A stretch of DNA of 64,000 bases from positions 5,913,501 through 5,977,500 of the forward strand of contig NZ_CP029562.1 in NCBI RefSeq assembly GCF_004136315.1, given 5' to 3'. The notes below the pieces were generated by a model that saw only the letters and a program-made list of their open reading frames with translations, was not told where the DNA came from and ran no database searches. Below, one piece after another: positions 32,785 to 40,114 of the stretch. Every line of letters begins with the position of its first letter. The stretch's first letter is position 1. The position numbers and the translations under genes were made by a program. The DNA comes from Mesorhizobium sp. Pch-S. GTDB taxonomy: Bacteria > Pseudomonadota > Alphaproteobacteria > Rhizobiales > Rhizobiaceae.

Positions 32785-34206
32785 ATGTTGCATGTCAAAC
32801 CCGATTTGCTGCGCGAGCGCTTCGACATGCAACGACGCGCCTTCGCATCGGAGCCGTTTCCATCTCTTGCCGTCCGCAAGGATCGTTTGAAACGCCTGCA
32901 GGCCCTGACTGAAAATCACGAACAGGCGATCTGCGAGGCGATCGACGCCGATTTCGGCAGCCGTTCAGCGCATGAAACACGTTTTGCTGAACTTTTCGTG
33001 GTGCGCGCGGGCATCAACCATGCGCTGTCGCATGTCGGCTCCTGGATGCGTGCCCGCAGTGTTGGCACCAGCCTGCCCTTTCTGCCGGGCAAGAACCGCC
33101 TCTTGCCTCAGCCTCTCGGCGTGGTCGGCGTCGTTTCACCGTGGAACTATCCGTTCCAGCTCGCTGTTGCCCCGGCAACGGCAGCGCTCGCGGCCGGCAA
33201 CCGGGTGCTGATGAAACCATCCGAACTGACTCCACGCTTTTCGGCCCTGCTCGCCGATCTGGTGGCTGAACATTTTGCGCCAGAGGAAGTCGACGTCATC
33301 ACCGGTGACGCTGAAACAGGCAAGGCTTTCGTGTCTTTGCCGTTCGATCACCTCATCTTCACAGGCTCGACGGCGGTCGGCCGTCACGTGGCGCTTGCCG
33401 CCGCTGCCAACCTGACACCGGTAACGCTGGAGCTTGGCGGCAAGTCGCCGGCGATCCTCGACCCCTCCTGTGACATGGACGCGGCCGTGCGCAGCATTGT
33501 CTTCGGTAAGCTGCTCAATGCCGGCCAGACCTGCATCGCACCCGACTATGTGATGGTGCCGCAGGGCCAGGCCTCGGCTCTGACGAAGCGATTTGCCGAG
33601 ATCGTCCGCAAACTCTATCCGAGTTTGCAAGCCAATGACGACTACAGCTCGATCGTCTCCGACCGCCACTACCAGCGGCTGAAGAGCCTGATCGAAGAGG
33701 CGGCTGCCGGCGGCGCGGTCGTGACCGAGATCAATCCGGCCAACGAAACACTTCCCGCCGAGGGCCGCAAATTCGCACCAACCCTGGTGGAAAAAGCGCC
33801 CGAAGACAGCCGCCTGATGCGGGAAGAGATCTTCGGCCCGGTTTTGCCGATCCTTGAATATGCGTCGCTGGACGATGCGATCGCCCACGTGAACCGGCAT
33901 GACCGGCCGCTTGCACTCTACTGGTTCGGCACCGATTCCGCCGCGCGCGAACGTGTGTTGCACGAAACCGTTGCCGGCGGTGTGACCATCAACGATTGCC
34001 TTCTGCATATCGCCCAGGAACGCCAGCCTTTCGGTGGTGTCGGCGCCAGTGGTACCGGCGCCTATCACGGCGAATGGGGGTTCCGCACCTTCAGCAAGGA
34101 AAAGCCCATTTTCCTGCAATCGCGCTTCAACGGCGGAGCGCTGCTGCATCCTCCCTACGGCGCCATGTTCGAGCGCGTGCTGAAGATGCTCAGGCTGGTG
34201 ACCTGA
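32785..34206 (+). CDS. coniferyl aldehyde dehydrogenase-like ALDH
   Basis: The 473-residue protein belongs to the class 3/coniferyl aldehyde branch of ALDHs, which is shorter than the betaine-aldehyde type. It has LGVVGVVSPWNYPFQLAVAP, FTGSTAVGRH, Glu216 (LELGGKSP) and Cys250 (NAGQTCIAP). The C-terminal RQPFGGVGASGTGAYHG and a hydrophobic-basic tail resemble membrane-associated members. ATG 32785 follows GGTGGAG; the open frame upstream to 32560 is not protein-like. It is probably transcribed on its own. It would oxidise aromatic or long-chain aldehydes. Confidence 0.88.
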   Translation: MLHVKPDLLRERFDMQRRAFASEPFPSLAVRKDRLKRLQALTENHEQAICEAIDADFGSRSAHETRFAELFVVRAGINHALSHVGSWMRARSVGTSLPFLPGKNRLLPQPLGVVGVVSPWNYPFQLAVAPATAALAAGNRVLMKPSELTPRFSALLADLVAEHFAPEEVDVITGDAETGKAFVSLPFDHLIFTGSTAVGRHVALAAAANLTPVTLELGGKSPAILDPSCDMDAAVRSIVFGKLLNAGQTCIAPDYVMVPQGQASALTKRFAEIVRKLYPSLQANDDYSSIVSDRHYQRLKSLIEEAAAGGAVVTEINPANETLPAEGRKFAPTLVEKAPEDSRLMREEIFGPVLPILEYASLDDAIAHVNRHDRPLALYWFGTDSAARERVLHETVAGGVTINDCLLHIAQERQPFGGVGASGTGAYHGEWGFRTFSKEKPIFLQSRFNGGALLHPPYGAMFERVLKMLRLVT

Positions 34207-34221
34207 GCGAGGCAAAGCCCG

Positions 34222-35115
34222 CTACGGTTCCAAACGTCCTTCGCCGATCAGTCGCATGAATTCGGTCTCGGCAGCGGTGACGTAGCGCTCCTTGTGACGC
34301 AACATGAAAAACCTGCGGCGTGGCACCGGATAGTCGATCGCGATCAAATTGCCGGCAGCAAGTGCATTGGCCGCAACGAGACGAGACATCACGGTGACGC
34401 CTGCCCCCGCCGCAACAGCTGTCCGCACGGCTTCATTGCTCGGCAGCACCAGACCGATATCGATATCGGTCTCTGCGATACCCTGCTGGCGCAGCATGGC
34501 GGCAAGGGTAGATCGTGTGCCGGAACCGCTTTCGCGCAGGATCCAGCTTGTCGTGGCAAGGGAAGGTTTGGTGTCCCTGCCAAGCCGGCTCCAGGGATGA
34601 TCGGGCGGAGCCAGAAGCACCATCTCGTCCTCGGCCACCGTGGTGACGGCTAAGGCCGGCTCGTCGACTTCACCCTCGACAAAGCCAAGATTGGCTTCAC
34701 CGTCGCGCACCTGAGCCGCGACAGTCTCGGTGTTGCCCATGGTGAGCGACACGGCGATGCCGGCATGCTGCGAACGGAATGCGTGAATGAACGGCGGCAG
34801 CCAATAGTTGCCAACCGTCTGGCTGGCGGCGAGACCGAGCGAACCGACTTTCAATCCGGCAAGATCCGCGAGCACCAGTTCAGCCGCTGTCGCGCGGGCC
34901 AGGACCGCTCTCGCCTCGATGAGGAAAAGGCGTCCGGCATCGGTGAGCGCGATGCGGCGGCCAACACGATCGAACAGCTTCGTCGCATAGCGCGCCTCGA
35001 GAGCCGCCACGGCAGCACTGGTTGCCGATTGTGTCAGGTTGAGATCACGCGCGGCATTGGTCACATGCTCGCGCTCGGCGACGGCAACGAAAATGCGCAA
35101 CTGCTCCAGCGTCAT
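34222..35115 (-). CDS. LysR family transcriptional regulator
   Basis: The 297-residue LysR regulator has an N-terminal winged helix (1-65, HVTNAARDLNLTQSATSAAV) and a substrate-binding effector domain (about 88-290). It resembles the YeiE/CbbR-like branch and lies 101 bp downstream of the yeiH-type gene on the same strand; E. coli yeiE and yeiH are also neighbours. It probably regulates that exporter. The effector is unknown. Confidence 0.9.
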   Translation of the reverse strand: MTLEQLRIFVAVAEREHVTNAARDLNLTQSATSAAVAALEARYATKLFDRVGRRIALTDAGRLFLIEARAVLARATAAELVLADLAGLKVGSLGLAASQTVGNYWLPPFIHAFRSQHAGIAVSLTMGNTETVAAQVRDGEANLGFVEGEVDEPALAVTTVAEDEMVLLAPPDHPWSRLGRDTKPSLATTSWILRESGSGTRSTLAAMLRQQGIAETDIDIGLVLPSNEAVRTAVAAGAGVTVMSRLVAANALAAGNLIAIDYPVPRRRFFMLRHKERYVTAAETEFMRLIGEGRLEP

Positions 35116-35216
35116 GCAAACTCCTTAGAGCGCCATAAAACTGTCTGGAGCGCCCTAAACTTCTCAATCGGCCCATCGTGCTCGCCGGAAATCGACCCGG
35201 TTTTCGAGCCGATGCG

Positions 35217-36260
35217 CTAGCCCACCAGTTTGACCAGCAGCAGGCTGAAGCAAGCGATAAAGACAAATGCCGAAAGCGCAAGCAGCAAGGGGCGAAGACC
35301 GCGCGAGCGAATCTTGCCGATATGGGTCTGCAAGCCCATCGCCGCCAGGCCGACCGACAACATGAAGGTGGTGGCGAAAACGATCACCGACTTGGCTTCG
35401 GTAGGCACTTCAACAGCGCTGTTCAATGCGACCACGGCGACAAAGGCGAAGACAAACCAGGGCATAGGCGGCTTCGCGGTCTTTTCAGCGGCGCTGCCCC
35501 GTGCAGCCATGACGCCGAGCGCTATCACCATCGGCGCCAGCAAGGCGACTCGCGCCAGCTTGGCGATGGTGCTGATTTCGCCAGCCTGCGGGCCGACCTG
35601 GAAACTGGCACCGATCACCTGCGCGATCTCGTGGATGGAAGCACCGGCCCACAGGCCGAAACCATGCTGATCGAGCCCAGTCGTGATGGCCAACAGCGGA
35701 TAGCCGAGCATCGCGATGGTGCCGAACAGTGTGACCGAAGCCACTGCATAGGCAACATCTTCGTCGCTGGCGCCGGTCACCGCGTTGGTCGCAACGATGG
35801 CTGAGGCGCCGCAGATCGAAGTTCCGGCAGCGATCAACTCGGTCAGCTTGCGCTCGACACCAAGCAACCGGCCCAGGCCGAGCGTGAAGCAGAAGGTTGC
35901 CAGAAGCGACGACGCAACGATGGCGACACCGCCCAGTCCGATCGCGCCCAGTTGCGTGACCGTCAACTGGAAGCCCAGCAGAACGATGGCAAACCGGAGC
36001 AGCGTCCGTTGGCAGAACGCGATGCCGGCGCGTGTGTTGGCCGGCAGGCCAACCAAGTTTGCAAAGACGATGCCAACGATGACGGCAAGGATCATCGGGC
36101 TGAAAATGCCGAGCCCCGGCAATTCGCGCATCGAAAAGGCCGATGCTGCGACGATCGCCGCCAGCACCACGCCGGGCCAGATCGTGGTTTTGTTGGCGGA
36201 CGCCGGCTTGCCCATCTCGGCGGGCGGGGCGACCGGGCGATCAAACGATACGGCAGACAC
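35217..36260 (-). CDS. YeiH/UPF0324 family membrane protein (putative sulfate/sulfite exporter)
   Basis: Starting from GTG 36260 the product has 347 residues, near the 349 of E. coli YeiH, with about ten membrane helices and the family core [20 protein letters not shown] and [15 protein letters not shown]. Family members are proposed anion exporters. GTG 36260 is preferred because GGAG stands 8 bases upstream. The open frame extends to 36347, but that would place a 33-base hairpin inside the coding region. ATG 36215 is a further alternative. Two strong palindromes precede the gene, and a LysR gene follows it. Confidence 0.85.
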   Translation of the reverse strand: MSAVSFDRPVAPPAEMGKPASANKTTIWPGVVLAAIVAASAFSMRELPGLGIFSPMILAVIVGIVFANLVGLPANTRAGIAFCQRTLLRFAIVLLGFQLTVTQLGAIGLGGVAIVASSLLATFCFTLGLGRLLGVERKLTELIAAGTSICGASAIVATNAVTGASDEDVAYAVASVTLFGTIAMLGYPLLAITTGLDQHGFGLWAGASIHEIAQVIGASFQVGPQAGEISTIAKLARVALLAPMVIALGVMAARGSAAEKTAKPPMPWFVFAFVAVVALNSAVEVPTEAKSVIVFATTFMLSVGLAAMGLQTHIGKIRSRGLRPLLLALSAFVFIACFSLLLVKLVG

Positions 36261-36293
36261 GGCATTCTCCAATTCCAAGCAGAATTGGAATGC
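36261..36293 (-). promoter_or_regulatory. hairpin at the start of the yeiH-type gene
   Basis: GGCATTCTCCAATTC (36261-36275) pairs with GAATTGGAATGCC (36281-36293), a 13-14 bp stem with one bulged base. It ends at the GTG start and includes the ribosome site. It may be an operator or a structure that controls initiation. Confidence 0.5.
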
Positions 36294-36322
36294 CATTCTC
36301 CATCCTATCAATCCAACGCATT

Positions 36323-36353
36323 GTTCGTGTCGAATCATTCGATTCAAACGAAC
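36323..36353. promoter_or_regulatory. long inverted repeat upstream of yeiH-type gene, candidate LysR site
   Basis: GTTCGT (36323-36328) with ACGAAC (36348-36353), and inside them GAATC (36332-36336) with GATTC (36341-36345), form an almost perfect inverted repeat interrupted by one unmatched base. It lies 60-90 bp before the gene start, where a LysR activator would bind. Confidence 0.5.
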
Positions 36354-36385
36354 GATCTCGCTGCTGAAGGATCAAAGTACGGATA

Positions 36386-36408
36386 CGCGCCGGATTTCTC
36401 CCGGCGCG
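36386..36408 (-). terminator. stem-loop after the D-lyxose isomerase gene
   Basis: CGCGCCGG (36386-36393) and CCGGCGCG (36401-36408) form a perfect 8-bp stem with a 7-base loop, about 20 bases after the gene's stop on the minus strand. There is no T-run. Confidence 0.55.
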
Positions 36409-36428
36409 CACGGCAAACAAAAGACGGA

Positions 36429-37115
36429 TCAGCCGACCCAGCGTTCGTAGTCGGATACCAGCAGGTGCAGCGGTGTCTCATCTTCTTCGATATCGGAGAA
36501 GCGGCCGATCGGGTCGCGGAAGATATTGTCGGTGAGATCGTCGTTGACGGTCGAGACCTCGCCGATCAGCACATCCTTGCCCTCTGCCCAGAACGCGTGC
36601 CAGACGCCGGGCAGTAGCGTGACGCTCTCACCGGGATCAAGCTTGAGCAGGCCACCGGCCGGCAGCTTGCGAATGGTGCCATCAACCGGAACCGAGACTT
36701 CGGCTTTCGGATCGACACCGCCTTCCGCATCGGGCATGAACAGCTCCAGCACCAGTTTGCCGCCGCCGCGGTTGATGATGTCTTCCGCCTTGACGACATG
36801 CCGGTGCATCGGCGACAGCTGGTCCTTGCGCGTGATCATGATCTTCTCGGCATACAGCATGCCGGCACCCTTCTTCATGTCCTCAAAGCGGCCGTTGCGC
36901 ACCGTGAACAGGAAAAGGCCGAGCTCGTCGAACTTGCCCTGGCCGTAATCGGTGATGTCCCAGCCGAGCCGGGAGTCGAAGACGCCCGCGGATGTGCCGC
37001 GGCGCGCCTTCATGTCCTCAGGCGTCCAATAGGCGAAAGGCGGCATGACGTACCCGAAGGAGCGGATGAAGGCATCGCCCTCGCGAATGATGGCGTTGAC
37101 GGTCGAACGTTTCAT
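36429..37115 (-). CDS. D-lyxose ketol-isomerase family cupin
   Basis: The 228-residue cupin matches the D-lyxose isomerase family. It has the metal-binding HRH...E set (His104, His106, Glu111; SPMHRHVVKAEDI) and His173 (GVWHAFWAEGKDVLIGEVS). These enzymes interconvert D-lyxose and D-xylulose, or D-mannose and D-fructose, with a divalent metal. It begins KRSTVNAIIREGDAFI, as family members do. No sugar transporter or kinase is adjacent, so it appears to stand alone between the exporter gene and ccmC. Confidence 0.88.
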   Translation of the reverse strand: MKRSTVNAIIREGDAFIRSFGYVMPPFAYWTPEDMKARRGTSAGVFDSRLGWDITDYGQGKFDELGLFLFTVRNGRFEDMKKGAGMLYAEKIMITRKDQLSPMHRHVVKAEDIINRGGGKLVLELFMPDAEGGVDPKAEVSVPVDGTIRKLPAGGLLKLDPGESVTLLPGVWHAFWAEGKDVLIGEVSTVNDDLTDNIFRDPIGRFSDIEEDETPLHLLVSDYERWVG

Positions 37116-37133
37116 GAGGACGGTCCTGTGAAA

Positions 37134-37152
37134 GCTATGCGTTTCGCATAGC
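37134..37152 (-). terminator. stem-loop after ccmC
   Basis: GCTATGCG (37134-37141) and CGCATAGC (37145-37152) form a perfect 8-bp stem with a 3-base loop, 30 bases after the ccmC stop, followed on the minus strand by TTTCA. It probably separates ccmC from the isomerase gene. Confidence 0.6.
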
Positions 37153-37181
37153 GCAACGTCCGTCCGCTGTCGATGCGCTCG

Positions 37182-37937
37182 TCAGGCGTCGGCGCGCCGT
37201 GCCGCCATGCGGCGCATGGCAATGACCCGGCGACGCCGGATCTCGGTTCGCATTGCGATCATGTGCAACGCAAAGAACAGAACCGTGAAGCCGATTGCCA
37301 TCACCAGAAGCGGCCAAAGCAGGCTGGGATCGATCGTCGGTCCGTCCAGCCGGAACACCGAGGCCGGCTGGTGCAACGTATTCCACCATTCCACCGAAAA
37401 CTTGATGATCGGGATGTTGATGAAGCCGACGAGCGTAATGATCGCGGCAGCCCAGGCCGCACGCGCGGCATCATCCAGTGCCCGCGTCAGCGCGATAATG
37501 CCGAGATACATCAGGAACAGCACAAAGACCGAGGTCAGGCGGGCGTCCCACACCCACCATGTGCCCCACATCGGCTTGCCCCAGATCGAGCCGGTGATCA
37601 GCGCCAATGCGGTGAACACGGCACCGATGGGAGCAGCTGCCTTCAACGACACGTCAGCCAGCGGATGGCGCCACACCAGCGTTCCTATCGCGGAGACGGC
37701 CATCAGCGAGTAACACATCATTGCGAGCCAGGCGAACGGCACATGGATGTACATGATGCGGACGGTTATGCCTTGCTGGAAATCCTCCGGCGCAGCGAAG
37801 CTCATGTAAAGCCCGACTGCCAGCACAAGCACCGCTATACCCGTCAACCAAGGGACCAGCCTGTCGGCCAATGCCACAAAGCGCGTTGGGTTAGCCAGGT
37901 CTGCCCAGCTCGAGGGGCGTGTGCTCGTTTCGCTCAT
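37182..37937 (-). CDS. ccmC: cytochrome c maturation heme exporter subunit CcmC
   Basis: The 251-residue protein has six membrane helices and the periplasmic heme-handling motif WGTWWVWDARLTS (124-136), with heme-ligand histidines at 65 and 189. CcmC presents heme to CcmE during cytochrome c maturation (system I). The usual partners ccmA, ccmB and ccmD are absent on both sides: only 66 bp, with a hairpin, lie before the next gene, too short for ccmD. The N-terminus is about 20 residues longer than in enterobacteria. Confidence 0.92.
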   Translation of the reverse strand: MSETSTRPSSWADLANPTRFVALADRLVPWLTGIAVLVLAVGLYMSFAAPEDFQQGITVRIMYIHVPFAWLAMMCYSLMAVSAIGTLVWRHPLADVSLKAAAPIGAVFTALALITGSIWGKPMWGTWWVWDARLTSVFVLFLMYLGIIALTRALDDAARAAWAAAIITLVGFINIPIIKFSVEWWNTLHQPASVFRLDGPTIDPSLLWPLLVMAIGFTVLFFALHMIAMRTEIRRRRVIAMRRMAARRADA

Positions 37938-37952
37938 CAGGTGTTCTTAGAA

Positions 37953-38022
37953 CCTTTCGCTCGAGCTTTGAAGCCATGGCGAAAGGACAACACCGCGCAC
38001 CCTGAAAGGACGCGCGGTGTTG
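37953..38022 (-). terminator. terminator pair after ndvA
   Basis: CAACACCGCGC (37988-37998) and GCGCGGTGTTG (38012-38022) make a perfect 11-bp stem with a 13-base loop, 40 bases after the ndvA stop. A second stem follows from CCTTTCGC (37953-37960) and GCGAAAGG (37979-37986). On the minus strand the first runs into TCCTTTC. Confidence 0.7.
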
Positions 38023-38061
38023 AATTTGACTTTACGGCAACCAGGGCCAGCCCTGGAACGA

Positions 38062-39837
38062 TCAGGCGGCTTCGCCGGTCACCGACACTATGCTGAGCCG
38101 AGGCCCCTCTTCGTCGGCAAGCAGGCCACCGGCACGCAACAGCGAAGCGAACCGGCCGTTGCGCATCGACAGCTCCTGGAAGCCGCCCATCTCGACGATA
38201 CGTCCCTTGTCCATGAAGATGACCTGGTCGGCATCGCGCACCGTCGTCAGGCGGTGGGCAATGACGAAGGTGGTGCGACCGCGGCGCAGATCGTCGAGCG
38301 CTTCCTTGACGCGCCCCTCGGTCTCGACGTCGAGCGCGCTGGTCGCTTCGTCGAGCACCAGGATCGGCGCGTCCTTCAGCACGGCGCGGGCAATGGCGAT
38401 ACGCTGGCGCTCGCCGCCCGACAGCTGGCCGCCGCGCTCGCCGACGACGGTGTCGTAGCCGTCGCTCTTGGCCAGAATGAAGTCCTGCGCCACGGCGGCG
38501 TTGGCAGCCGCGTGCACCTCTTCGTTGCTCGCACCATCGCGACCGACGCGGATGTTGTCCTCGATCGACCGATTGAGCAGGCCGGCATCCTGGAAGACCG
38601 TGGCGATCGAATGACGCAGCGACTTGCGGGTCACAGTGCGTGTATCGATGCCGTCGATGAGGATACGGCCTTCGCTTGGCGTGTGGACCCGCTGCAGCAG
38701 GTTGATGAGCGTGGTCTTGCCCGCCCCCGTCGGACCGACGATGGCAACCGTCTGGCCGGCCTTCACATCGAACGAAACGTCCTCGACGCCCTGCGTGGAG
38801 TTGGCGAAGTTGAAGCTGACATTCTCGAACTGGATATGGCCGGTGACCTTGCCGAGATCGCGCAAGTCCTCAGGCTCGGCGGCTTCAGCGGAATCCTCTT
38901 CGAGCTTGTAGAACTCCTCGAGCTTGGCGCGGGCTTCGGAAATCTGCGTCACGAAATTCGAGACGAGGTCGAGACGACCGATCAGCAGCGTCGCGAAACC
39001 GGTAAAGGCAACGACGTCGCTGATGCGCAGTTCGCCATGCATGACCAGATAGGAACCGATCATCAAAACGACCATCATCGAGACCGTCGACGACAGCCGG
39101 TTCATGGCGCTGGCCAGCGCCCACCAGTCGAGAACAGGGTTCTGCGCGTTGAGCAGGTCCTTGATGTAGCGCTTCAGGGTGTCGGCTTCGTGGCCGATGC
39201 GGTTGTAGCTCTGCAGCACGGCGACGTTGCTGACGGAATCGGTCACATGAGCGAATACGGTGTGGTAGTGACGCTCGACGTTGGCCTGGCCCTGCTTGGT
39301 TTTGCGCATGACCAGACGGCCGATGGCGAAATAGAACACGCCGAGCACGAGGAGAACGGCGGACATACGAGCGTCGAGGCTGATTGCCGTAGGCACCAGG
39401 AACAGCAGTGCGACAACGGTCGACAGGTGCTGCCGCATGAATTCCAGCCACAGCGTGAATAAGGACTCGACCGCGCGCAGCAGCGTCTGCAGCGAGTTGG
39501 AAGTGCCGCGCTGCTGGTGCCAGGCGAGCGGCATGGTGATGACGCGTTCGAAGGATTCGCACAGCACTTCCGAGCGACGCTTGTGGGCGAAGCGGTCGGC
39601 ACCGCGGGCAACGAGAACGACGGCGATGATGTTGAAGGCGCCCAGGCCTGCCCACATGACCAGTTCGCTGAACGGGTTGGTGCGCTCGGCAATCGCGCCG
39701 ATGACCTTACCCAACAGCAACGGTTCGTAAACCGCGACCATTGCGAGCATGACGTTCGCCATGCAGATCAGGATGAGACGCTTCTTGTCGGCGGTGAGGT
39801 AGCCGAGCGCTCTCCAGTAGATTTGCAGCAGGGACAA
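38062..39837 (-). CDS. ndvA: cyclic beta-1,2-glucan exporter, ABC transporter NdvA/ChvA
   Basis: This 591-residue half-transporter (the S. meliloti protein has 588) has an ABC membrane domain with six helices (about 15-300) and a nucleotide-binding domain. The latter shows GPTGAGKTT, LSGGERQR and LVLDEATSALD. It exports cyclic beta-1,2-glucan to the periplasm. TTG 39837 is chosen: GGGAG stands 8 bases upstream, and the resulting start MSLLQIYWRALGYL lines up with the MSLFQVYARALQYL start recalled for NdvA. ATG 39864 and ATG 39891 in the same frame would add residues not found in the family. The synthase gene ndvB lies upstream on the same strand. Confidence 0.93.
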   Translation of the reverse strand: MSLLQIYWRALGYLTADKKRLILICMANVMLAMVAVYEPLLLGKVIGAIAERTNPFSELVMWAGLGAFNIIAVVLVARGADRFAHKRRSEVLCESFERVITMPLAWHQQRGTSNSLQTLLRAVESLFTLWLEFMRQHLSTVVALLFLVPTAISLDARMSAVLLVLGVFYFAIGRLVMRKTKQGQANVERHYHTVFAHVTDSVSNVAVLQSYNRIGHEADTLKRYIKDLLNAQNPVLDWWALASAMNRLSSTVSMMVVLMIGSYLVMHGELRISDVVAFTGFATLLIGRLDLVSNFVTQISEARAKLEEFYKLEEDSAEAAEPEDLRDLGKVTGHIQFENVSFNFANSTQGVEDVSFDVKAGQTVAIVGPTGAGKTTLINLLQRVHTPSEGRILIDGIDTRTVTRKSLRHSIATVFQDAGLLNRSIEDNIRVGRDGASNEEVHAAANAAVAQDFILAKSDGYDTVVGERGGQLSGGERQRIAIARAVLKDAPILVLDEATSALDVETEGRVKEALDDLRRGRTTFVIAHRLTTVRDADQVIFMDKGRIVEMGGFQELSMRNGRFASLLRAGGLLADEEGPRLSIVSVTGEAA

Positions 39838-40114
39838 CTCAATAACTCCCGCGTAACGATCCATAGTGCGCCGCATTATTGCGGTGAACACCTAGCCCCA
39901 GATGGGTGGCAAAACAATGCCCGCCTATGCCTTCTGCTCCGTTCCGACGAACAAAACATGACAACGGGCAGAAATCTGCCGTGATCGCGTAACGGTTTGA
40001 GATAAAAGGTGAAATCCCAACCCTGCGGCAAAATTGCGGCAGATGCCCATTACTGCCGCATTTTTGTGCAACCGGAGGCCTTTCGACGGGCCTCCGGAAC
40101 CATTTCCGCCTCTA
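39838..40114. other. non-coding region between ndvB and ndvA
   Basis: The region holds two stem-loops that follow ndvB (40035-40097) and then about 190 bases that should contain the ndvA promoter and leader. I see no small gene. A short AT-rich stretch (GATAAAAGGTGAAAT) lies at about 40001-40015. Confidence 0.4.
40035..40097 (-). terminator. double terminator after ndvB
   Basis: Reading the minus strand, CCGGAGGCC and GGCCTCCGG (plus arms 40072-40080 and 40089-40097) come first, a 9-bp stem 18 bases after the ndvB stop. TGCGGCAG (40035-40042) and CTGCCGCA (40053-40060) come next, an 8-bp stem followed by ATTTTG. On the plus strand the second is followed by TTTTTG, so it can work both ways. 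Confidence 0.75.

Noticed and set aside
38017..39462. 481-codon plus-strand frame
   Set aside because: It is the shadow of ndvA on the opposite strand.
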